Both the position numbers and the translations under genes were made by a program. 11,229 bases of DNA from an uncultured Senegalimassilia sp. GTDB taxonomy: Bacteria > Actinomycetota > Coriobacteriia > Coriobacteriales > Eggerthellaceae. Shown piece by piece: positions 5,669 through 11,229 of this stretch. The notes under the pieces are model-generated. The model saw only the letters and a program-made list of their open reading frames with translations. It was not told where the DNA came from and ran no database searches. Where the stretch lies: assembly GCA_937925385.1 (NCBI GenBank), contig CALEWN010000234.1, positions 1-11,229 on the forward strand, read 5' to 3'. The stretch's first letter is position 1, and every line of letters begins with the position of its first letter.

Positions 5669-7820
5669 ATGCGTCTGGGAGGCGGCGATAACAGAGTAAG
5701 AAGGGGCAAAGTCGCCAAGATGCTTATCAAGGTAGTCGGGGTTGTTGCCATAATTGCCTTCTTCTCGGCGTTTTATTGCTGGGGCTTTTGGGATGTCATG
5801 GGAGCCATGAAGCGCGTGCCGGTGGGCATCGTCAACCTCGACGAGGGCGCCTGCATCGGCGATAAAACCATGAACTTGGGTGCGGACATCGTCGAAGCTG
5901 CTCAGGAAAGCGAAGACGCGACATTCGTTTCGCTCGATAAAGGCGCGATGGACAACGGTATCGAGGGCAGCGGTTACCTAATCGTTTTCGAGATCCCCTC
6001 CGATTTTTCCCAGCGCGTCGCGTCCGGTCAAAACGGCTTGCCTTCGGTAGCAGATTTGACCATTCTCAAGAACGAGCGTTACAACTTCATCTACTCTCAG
6101 TTCGCCTCGCGTATCACCAGCGCGTTGGAAACCAGCATCTACCAGCAAATTGCAAAAGCCTATACGGTCGGGGCATATGAGGGGCTGTTCAGCGCCCGCG
6201 ATGGGCTCTCCGATGCGGCGGCGAGCATGCAGGAGGTCGAAGGGGGGTGCGTCGGATTTGGCCGACGGTCTTGTTTCCGCTGCTGCTGGTGCCCAGACGG
6301 CAACCGAAGGCGCTTCATCGTTGGCGTCGGGGTCCGCTGCTCTGGCCTCGGGCATCGGTTCCGCCGAGGATGCCCTGGATGCCGCATCTTCTGGAGCAAG
6401 CCGGTTGAAAAGCGCTTCCTCTCGATTGAACTCCGGGCTTTCGTCGCTGTCCTCGGGGCTATCCGACGGCGCGGCTCAGCTGTCCGGCGCCCAAGCTGGT
6501 CTGGAAACGCTTTCCGCCAAGCTCGGTTCCGCTGGCGATGCGGCGGGCGCCCTTGCTTCGGGAGCCGTCGGGGCAAAGCAGTGCTACCAGGCCGCTCAAG
6601 CCGCTCTTGTCGGCGGCGGTTCGTACGGCGGGCTCGCTGCGGACGAGTGGATGGCTCGAGGCGACGCCGCGCTCGATCAGGTTGCGGGCGGCGCGAACCA
6701 GCTGGCTGCTGGGCTTGCCGAGGCGTCTGATTCGTCCGAGCTTGCCGCTCTGGGCGTTGGCCGGGCGGCATCTCAGCTGGACGTCTCTGTCGCAGCGATC
6801 GGGTCTGCCGATGTTCCCGGCGAGACGCTGGCTTATGCGGCGGGAAGCATCGATGCGGGATTGAGCACTTTGGCAGGCGGCCTTGCCGGATCTCGAAGCT
6901 CCATGGAAGCATTAGGGTCGGGCGCTGAGACGATCGCCTCGGGCAACAGCGAGCTGGCGAGCAGCCTTCCCGCGTTAACCTCGGGTTTGAGCTCGGCGCA
7001 AACCGGGAGCGCGGCCCTTGCCGACGGCTCCGCGCAGCTGCAATCGGCCCTGTCCGAAGGCGCTGGGAGCATGGGGAAGAGCCTGCATGCCGATGCCGAG
7101 GAAATGGGCGAATACATCGCAAGTCCCACGGAGACGGTTACTAAGACATATGGCGAACTGGATTATTACGGCCAAGGGTTCTCGCCGTTTTTCATGACGA
7201 CGGCGTTATGGCTTGGAGCGCTGCTCATCTTCTTCGTGATCGATCCGCTGGCGCCGAAAGCAAAGGGTTGCGGCCGCTTCAAAACGGTTTTGGGGCGCCT
7301 TCCCCTGTATGCGGGCATGTGCCTGCTTGAGGCTGCAGCTGTCGTTGCCGCGGCATACGGCATCGGCGTTGCAGATGCATACGGGCCGTCTCCGCTGGTG
7401 TACGGGGCAACTGCGTTCGCCATCAGCTTCTGCTTCATGCTGATGATGCAGTGCCTGAACATGGTCTTCGGCTTGGTGGGGAAGGCGTTGGCGGTTGTGA
7501 TCCTTATCTTGCAGCTGGCGTGCTCGGGCGGCACGTTGCCGACCGTTCTTGGGCAGGGCTTTCTGGCGACGATGCAGCCTTGGCTGCCGTTCACGTACGC
7601 GGTGGATGCCTTGCGCGAGGTGATCACCTACTGCAATGCCGGCACGGCGCTGTCGGATCTATCGGTGCTTTTAGGGATGGGCCTGGTATGCCTTGCCTGT
7701 TCGCTTCTGTTGTGGCCGATGGCCGAAAAACGCCGCGATGTCGAAGCCGCTGAGTATTCCTCGTACCATATGGGGCTGGTCGAACCGGCATCGATGGGGC
7801 GCGACGTTTGGCCGCGATGA
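5669..7820 (+). pseudogene. YhgE/Pip-like membrane protein gene, frameshifted at a G6 run
   Basis: The gene reads as one protein of about 716 residues if one G is removed from the six-G run at 6242-6247. As written, frame 1 gives 193 correct residues and then an unrelated Arg-rich tail to 6730; the rest lies in another frame, open from 6150 to 7820. Start: ATG 5669, six bases after AAAGGAG. Order of parts: a membrane helix at about 18-40; VPVGIVNLDEGA and YLIVFEIPSDFS, both typical of YhgE/Pip; a long low-complexity middle of LASG/LSSG-type repeats likely forming an extracellular helical stalk; then about five or six C-terminal ABC-2-like helices with SGGTLP and LPFTYAVDALREV. The family includes the phage infection protein Pip and proteins linked to export or secretion. 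The neighbouring TetR probably controls it. The frameshift may be a true mutation, a switchable tract or a sequencing error. Confidence 0.85.
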
Positions 7821-7884
7821 TAACGGGTCGTTGCCAAGGTGATGCGCGCGGCAGCATATGAGCTAAGATTTCTTTGGCAAAACC

Positions 7885-7918
7885 AAGGGGCAGGGAGGCT
7901 GCGGCCGCCCTGCCCCTT
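7885..7918 (+). terminator. Long-stem hairpin, leader of PAP2 copy 2 (terminator or leader element)
   Basis: The 11-bp stem AAGGGGCAGGG/CCCTGCCCCTT is identical to copy 1, although the loop differs. Here the stem extends inward past one mismatch by GGC/GCC with a TGCG loop. It lies 64 bp after the YhgE-like stop and could end that transcript; the T-run is weak (ATCGTGCTTT). A second stem, CCGGC/GCCGG (7941-7957), precedes the AAGGAG of the PAP2 gene. Confidence 0.6.
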
Positions 7919-7975
7919 ATCGTGCTTTCCGTTTGCGATGCCGGCTGCAACGGCCGGGCGAAGGAGTTGGACAGG

Positions 7976-8644
7976 GTGGGGATTGCGTCGGGTGCCGGCA
8001 AGGCCGCGCGAAGCCTTTCGCGCTACGTGAAGGAGAACCGCACGCTGGTGGTGACGTCGGTGTGCGCCATCGTGCTGGTGATGCTGCTGGAGAACGTGCT
8101 CAGCGAGGAGAGCATGAAGCTCGATGCGGCGGCATGGTGGCTGTTCGGCGAGCAGCTGCGCCAACCGTGGCTCACTCCCATCATGGAAAGCTTCTCGGCG
8201 CTTGCCACGCCGGTGACGTTGCTGGTGGTGCTCGGTGTCGCCGCGGCCTTCACGCCGGTTAAGCGTCCGGGCTGGTGCAACGTGCTGAACTTGGGCCTGG
8301 TCGTGCTGCTGAACCAGGCGATGAAGTTCGCCATCCAACGCCCACGCCCCGATGTTCTGCGGCTGGTCGATGTGTCCGGGTTCAGCTTCCCCTCGGGGCA
8401 TTCCATGGCCGCGATGGCAGTCTTCGGCCTGCTGGCGTGGTGCGTGTGGCGCTACGAGCGCAATCCGCGCCGCCGCATTGCGCTAATGTGCCTGTTCGCG
8501 CTGGTCGTCGTGATGGTCGGCATAAGCCGCATCTACCTGGGGGTCCATTACGCCAGCGACGTTCTGGGCGGCTTCTGCGTCTCGACTATCTGGCTGGTGC
8601 TCTACACGAAGGTCATAGCTCCGGCCCTCGGCCTTATCGAGTAG
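7976..8644 (+). CDS. PAP2-family phosphatase, membrane
   Basis: A 222-residue integral membrane phosphatase of the type 2 phosphatidic acid phosphatase family. All three active-site motifs are present: K117-x6-R124-P125, P139-S-G-H142, and S184-R185-x5-H191-x3-D195. Hydrophobic helices around them give about six membrane segments. The family removes phosphate from lipid or polyprenyl phosphates (phosphatidate, undecaprenyl pyrophosphate); which substrate applies cannot be read here. I choose GTG 7976, nine bases after AAGGAG (7961-7966). A longer frame from ATG 7874 is rejected because its first residues would be encoded by the leader hairpin. Upstream is the YhgE-like gene and downstream, convergent with a 17-bp gap, the XRE regulator. 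A damaged copy lies at 4688-4930. Confidence 0.9.
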   Translation: MGIASGAGKAARSLSRYVKENRTLVVTSVCAIVLVMLLENVLSEESMKLDAAAWWLFGEQLRQPWLTPIMESFSALATPVTLLVVLGVAAAFTPVKRPGWCNVLNLGLVVLLNQAMKFAIQRPRPDVLRLVDVSGFSFPSGHSMAAMAVFGLLAWCVWRYERNPRRRIALMCLFALVVVMVGISRIYLGVHYASDVLGGFCVSTIWLVLYTKVIAPALGLIE

Positions 8645-8661
8645 AAGCGTACATTGTCGAG

Positions 8662-9486
8662 TTATTCCCCCAGCGCACCTTCCACGGCTGCAACTAGAAA
8701 CGCAGACGCCCCTTTGCCGCAAGGCTCGTCATAGTATGAAACGAATCGGGGGTCTGCCAGATAGCCGCGCACAAGCCCCAGGTAGATATCCCGTTTGGGC
8801 TCGGCTCCCCATTGCAGGCCGATCCAGCGGCGGTGCATTTGCACAAGCTTCGCGGCTTCGGGACCGGTTGCATCGCCATCGCCCAGCGCGATGGAAAGCT
8901 GGCCCAAGATCGCCTTTTCGAGTTCTTTCATGTCGTTCCAGGTGGCAGGGTCCATGTCCAGGATCCGCTCGTTCACGGCAGCAACTGCTTCGTTACCGTA
9001 GCGTTCGCGTGCTTCCACTCCGTAGCGCTGTTCGTTTTCGCGAACGGCGCGCCAGCGCTCAAGCTGGGGCAAAACCGCTCCCATGAGCGAGACCGCCTCG
9101 TCAAGCGTTATACCCGTGTTCTTCGCCAGTCGCGGCGCGCAATCCTCGATCATGGCTTCCATGGTGGTTTCATAGGTGTAGGCGCCGCGGTCGTAGCACC
9201 ATTTGCAGTAATGGTCGGTCTTGTTGCCGGTGGCATCGGTCCCGCAATCGTCGGGCGTCAGGTACATGCCGCAGCTTTCGCAATAATGTTCGGGCATTTC
9301 CAGCAGATGGGCCAGCGGTTCGCCGGTGACGGTGGCAATGAGCTTCATCATGTCGATTCCCGGCGTAACCTCGCCGCGCTCCCAGCGGCTGACGGCTTGG
9401 CGGGTTACGTAAAGCTTCTCGGCAAGCTGGTCTTGCGTGAGGTTGTGCGCGCGCCGTACGGCGACGAGCTTTTCTGCGAAGGCCAT
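8662..9486 (-). CDS. XRE HTH + zinc ribbon + TipAS-like domain regulator
   Basis: A 274-residue protein with three parts. Residues 1-60 are an XRE helix-turn-helix (LTQDQLAEKLYVTRQAVSRWERGE, split here as LTQDQLAEKLYV and TRQAVSRWERGE). Residues 67-110 are a zinc ribbon of the putative zf-ribbon_2 type, with C69-x2-C72 and C94-x2-C97 as metal ligands and GTDATG between. From about 150 to the end the pattern ERYGNEAVAAVNER, DPATWNDM, YLADPRFVSYYDE and GKGASAFLVAAVEGAL matches the TipAS antibiotic-binding domain, which in TipA and Mta is joined to a MerR domain. Start: ATG complementary to 9484-9486, five bases after AGGAG; the longer frame to 9855 has no support upstream. I infer a ligand- or metal-responsive regulator. 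Its target is unknown and it is transcribed alone. Confidence 0.85.
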   Translation of the reverse strand: MAFAEKLVAVRRAHNLTQDQLAEKLYVTRQAVSRWERGEVTPGIDMMKLIATVTGEPLAHLLEMPEHYCESCGMYLTPDDCGTDATGNKTDHYCKWCYDRGAYTYETTMEAMIEDCAPRLAKNTGITLDEAVSLMGAVLPQLERWRAVRENEQRYGVEARERYGNEAVAAVNERILDMDPATWNDMKELEKAILGQLSIALGDGDATGPEAAKLVQMHRRWIGLQWGAEPKRDIYLGLVRGYLADPRFVSYYDEPCGKGASAFLVAAVEGALGE

Positions 9487-9670
9487 GATGGCTCCTCTCG
9501 GCGGGGTCGTTTCGATAACGTCAGCATACGCGCAGATAGACGCAAATCCTAGCAACGGCTGGTTGCGCTTTGGTACCTCACCCGCATGCCGCAACAAGCC
9601 AAAGTTGCACCATGCGTCTCCGAGGAATGGTTCAACAATAGCATCCATTATTACGCGAAGCGCATAGCCG

Positions 9671-9707
9671 CGCCACTGCCGGGAAGATGGCTTTCCTCGG
9701 CAGTGCG
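9671..9707. repeat. Strong unexplained hairpin
   Basis: CACTGCCG (9674-9681) pairs perfectly with CGGCAGTG (9698-9705). The stem continues outward by CG/CG with one bulged C, and inward by GGAA/TTCC with one bulged T. Neither strand has a T-run after it, so it is not an obvious terminator. It may belong to a small RNA, a long leader or a decayed mobile element end. Confidence 0.55.
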
Positions 9708-9805
9708 AGACAGGGCTGGTAATCGCGGGCAAACGTGCTATGGTGAACTTAGTCGAATGCGGAAACGATTGCGACCGCCGTGGCTGCAGTGCGCCGCATT
9801 CAAGG

Positions 9806-9819
9806 GAGGCAAATGCCTC
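9806..9819. promoter_or_regulatory. Perfect 14-bp palindrome GAGGCA-AA-TGCCTC
   Basis: Two 6-bp arms around AA, about 29 bp before a candidate -35 for the methyltransferase gene. The size fits a dimeric repressor or activator site. It also creates a ribosome-site-like GGGAGG and an ATG only three bases apart that open a seven-codon frame, which I regard as coincidence. Confidence 0.35.
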
Positions 9820-9970
9820 GAACGAACACACCTTAAGGGATGTCTTTTTGGTCATTGTTCTTTAGGGAACGGTTAATCGCATAGCGCTTCAAAGAAGGCC
9901 GCATCAAGGTCCCGCGTTATTGCGCCGTTCCATACCTGTTTCACTATCATCACAACGAACAGGAACGACA

Positions 9971-10693
9971 ATGAACAGCTTCCCAAAAGCGAACAGCTTC
10001 GATATCAATCTCGTCCGCTCCAAGATCATGGGGCCCAACCCGCTTAAGCTTTGCGAAGAGCTTCTTCGTGGTGCCGATTTTGCGAAAGGGTCGCGCGTAT
10101 GCGACCTCGGATCCGGTTCTGGCATCACAAGCGTGATGCTCGCGCGCGAGTACGGGTTCGACGTGTACGCCGTCGACCTGTGGAGCGACCCCGCCGAAAA
10201 CCGCGCTTTCTTTCGCCGAATGGGTGTGCCGGATGGACGGATCCATCCCACCAAGGCTGACGCGGCGGAAGGCTTGCCGTTCGAACACGGGTTCTTCGAC
10301 GCAGTGGTAAGCATCGACTCCTACAACTATTTCGGCCGCGATCCGCGGTATCTCGGCGAAAAGCTTCTTCCTTACGTGAAGCCGGGCGGGAAGATCTATC
10401 TCTCCATTCCCGGCATGGTGCGCGATTGCCACGATGCGCTGCCGGCATGCTTGCTTGCCTCATGGACTCCCGAGCAGCTTGAGTACATGCACGATATGAC
10501 CTGGTGGCAAGCCATGATCGGCAAAACGCGCGGTGCGGTTGTCAAGGATATGCACGAAATGACGTGCACGCGCGAGGCGTGGGCCGACTGGATCGCCTGC
10601 GAAAACGAATACGCTCGCGGTGATAGGGCGGCCGTCAAAGCGGGCGCGCTCGACTACCTGAACACCATTGCGGTTACGCTGGTGAAGGGCTAA
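9971..10693 (+). CDS. Class I SAM-dependent methyltransferase
   Basis: A 240-residue cytoplasmic enzyme with a Rossmann-type methyltransferase fold. Motif I is VCDLGSGSG at 43-51, which binds S-adenosylmethionine; VYAVDLW at 65-71 carries the acidic residue (D69) expected to hold the ribose; FDAVVSIDSYNYF at 109-121 and LLPYVKPGGKIYLSIPG at 132-148 are the later strands. The C-terminal 90 residues, rich in Trp, Met and His, probably cap the substrate pocket. I start at ATG 9971, preceded by AGGA six bases upstream, rather than at 9920, which would add 17 residues before the conserved SFDINLVRSKIMGPNP-like opening. Related small-molecule methyltransferases are common, and the substrate cannot be read. 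Its downstream neighbour is a MerR regulator on the same strand, separated by a hairpin. Confidence 0.88.
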   Translation: MNSFPKANSFDINLVRSKIMGPNPLKLCEELLRGADFAKGSRVCDLGSGSGITSVMLAREYGFDVYAVDLWSDPAENRAFFRRMGVPDGRIHPTKADAAEGLPFEHGFFDAVVSIDSYNYFGRDPRYLGEKLLPYVKPGGKIYLSIPGMVRDCHDALPACLLASWTPEQLEYMHDMTWWQAMIGKTRGAVVKDMHEMTCTREAWADWIACENEYARGDRAAVKAGALDYLNTIAVTLVKG

Positions 10694-10719
10694 GCAAGGC
10701 GAGCGAAAGCGAGCGGCGA

Positions 10720-10748
10720 GTGGCGGGCAGCATTTTGCCGCCCGCCAC
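10720..10748 (+). terminator. Likely terminator after the methyltransferase gene
   Basis: GTGGCGGGC (10720-10728) pairs perfectly with GCCCGCCAC (10740-10748) around an 11-nt loop containing ATTTT, 26 bp after the stop. Only CTTG follows, so the T-run is poor. GCAAGG (10694-10699) can also pair with CCTTGC (10748-10753), giving a larger fold. Confidence 0.55.
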
Positions 10749-10794
10749 CTTGCTCGTGCGCAGATGGTATCATGCCCACGTCGCAATTCCTTAA

Positions 10795-10808
10795 ACCTCA
10801 CATTAGGT
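10795..10808 (+). promoter_or_regulatory. Candidate MerR operator upstream of the MerR gene
   Basis: ACCT (10795-10798) and AGGT (10805-10808) form an inverted repeat with a six-base centre, the general shape of MerR-family sites, 24 bp before the MerR start. No -35/-10 pair with the 19-20 bp spacing usual for MerR promoters is clear, so this is tentative. Confidence 0.3.
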
Positions 10809-10832
10809 CAATGCACTTGAAAGGGAGCCGCC

Positions 10833-11229
10833 ATGTACACGATCGGACAGGTCTCGGAGATGTTCGACATTCCGGTATCCACGTTGCGCTATTACGACAA
10901 GGAAGGCCTGTTCCCCAACCTGGAGCGCGCGGGCAACATCCGCCGGTTCGGCGAGGGCGAGCTTGAGCTGCTCCGCGTCATCGAGTGCCTCAAGAAAACG
11001 GGCCTCGAGATCAAGGACATCAAGCGCTTCGTCGACATGGTTCAGGAGGGCCCATCCACCTACGCCGAGCGAAAGCAGCTCTTCGAAGCGCGCAAAGCCC
11101 GGACCGAGCAGGAGATCGCGCGCCTTCAAAAAGCCCTCGCCATGGTGAAATTCAAGTGCTGGTACTACGAAACCGCCCAAAACGACGGCGGGGAAGAGCG
11201 TCTGACCAAGATGATTCCCGACGGCCTGC
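10833..11229 (+). CDS. MerR-family transcriptional regulator (3' end outside the window)
   Basis: The frame is open from ATG 10833 to the window edge (132 complete codons), so the protein is truncated by the window, not by mutation. GGGAG five bases upstream supports the start. The N-terminal winged helix is typical: MYTIGQVSEMFDIPVSTLRYYDKEGLFPN, written here as YTIGQVSEMFDIPVSTLRYY plus DKEGLFPN, followed by RRFGEGELELLRVIECLKKTGLEIKDIK. A long coiled-coil helix follows at about 75-110 (EARKARTEQEIARLQKAL) for dimerisation. There is no CxxC metal pair in the visible part; one Cys sits in FKCWYY near 110. This looks like the AdhR/redox or drug-responsive branch rather than a metal sensor, but without the C-terminus the ligand class is uncertain. 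Confidence 0.92.
   Translation, partial: MYTIGQVSEMFDIPVSTLRYYDKEGLFPNLERAGNIRRFGEGELELLRVIECLKKTGLEIKDIKRFVDMVQEGPSTYAERKQLFEARKARTEQEIARLQKALAMVKFKCWYYETAQNDGGEERLTKMIPDGL

Larger units (their letters stand above)
7820..8644 (+). repeat. Direct repeat copy 2: structured leader + complete PAP2 gene
   Basis: This is the complete partner of the repeat at 4531-4930: 825 bp against 400 bp, and 399 bp once the 426-bp interval missing from copy 1 is taken out. It begins on the last base of the YhgE-like stop codon and ends at the PAP2 stop. Same orientation as copy 1, with about 2.9 kb between them. Confidence 0.85.
9487..9970. other. 484-bp divergent intergenic region
   Basis: This gap separates the divergent XRE-type and methyltransferase genes and must hold both promoters. 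Plus-strand candidate: TTGGTC (9848-9853) and GTTAAT (9872-9877) with an 18-bp spacer, about 94 bp before the methyltransferase start. A short inverted repeat GCAAC-N5-GTTGC (9552-9566) lies upstream of the XRE gene. A strong hairpin (9671-9707) and a perfect palindrome (9806-9819) are listed separately. Open frames here (for example 9586-9876, plus) have no good ribosome-binding site and match nothing I recognise. Confidence 0.45.

Noticed and set aside
6248..6730. Continuation of the first YhgE frame as a genuine Arg-rich C-terminus
   Set aside because: The overlapping frame in the same interval carries the typical YhgE repeat stalk and continues into the conserved C-terminal membrane domain, so the Arg-rich tail is out-of-frame sequence.
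7874..7975. Upstream extension of the PAP2 protein from ATG 7874
   Set aside because: The added residues are encoded by the leader hairpin, whose stem is conserved in copy 1, and no good ribosome site precedes that ATG. GTG 7976 has AAGGAG at nine bases.
4531..8644. Insertion sequence or composite transposon bounded by the PAP2 repeats
   Set aside because: No transposase, terminal inverted repeats or target-site duplication is visible; the repeats are ordinary gene copies.
9813..9836. Seven-codon leader peptide frame (MPRTNTP)
   Set aside because: The GGGAGG before it is only three bases from the ATG and is part of a perfect palindrome, so both are better explained as a binding site. No repeated regulatory codons are present.
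9487..9855. N-terminal extension of the XRE-TipAS protein to 9855
   Set aside because: The extra 123 residues have no family similarity; the helix-turn-helix begins directly at the inner ATG, which has AGGAG at five bases.

Overview
The window is high-GC DNA with tightly packed genes and no rRNA, tRNA, CRISPR array or recognisable transposase. The best clue to its origin is the minus-strand LuxR-type regulator at 1433-2893, which carries a 12-segment membrane domain in front of its DNA-binding domain. That architecture is abundant in gut Coriobacteriia (Eggerthellaceae: Eggerthella, Adlercreutzia, Gordonibacter, Slackia). Base composition, codon choice and the density of regulators and exporters agree, but the assignment is inference.

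Layout. (1) 1-1073: a LysR-type regulator closed by a strong intrinsic terminator. (2) 1433-2893, minus: the membrane-anchored LuxR-type regulator. (3) 3177-4349: a MarR regulator followed, with overlapping or abutting starts, by two small multidrug resistance (SMR) subunits that look like a heterodimeric exporter. A 13-bp inverted repeat sits on the -10 box. (4) 4531-8644: a block bounded by two copies of the same unit, a structured leader plus a PAP2 phosphatase gene. Copy 1 (4531-4930) has lost 426 bp in frame and keeps only the N-terminus and the last active-site motif; copy 2 (7820-8644) is complete. Between them lie a TetR repressor (minus) and a divergent YhgE/Pip-like membrane protein gene that is frameshifted at a run of six G. 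(5) 8662-9486, minus: a regulator with an XRE helix-turn-helix, a zinc ribbon and a TipAS-like ligand domain. (6) 9487-9970: a long gap containing a strong hairpin and a perfect palindrome. (7) 9971-10693: a class I SAM methyltransferase. (8) 10833-end: a MerR regulator cut by the window edge.

How the genes fit together. Six of the eleven genes are one-component transcription factors from six families (LysR, LuxR, MarR, TetR, XRE, MerR). Two sit directly with membrane genes of exporter type (MarR with the SMR pair, TetR with the YhgE-like protein), which suggests a drug, cation or membrane-stress response island. The most unusual points are the duplicated PAP2 unit flanking the TetR/YhgE module, its conserved leader stems, the G-run frameshift, and the XRE-zinc ribbon-TipAS domain combination.
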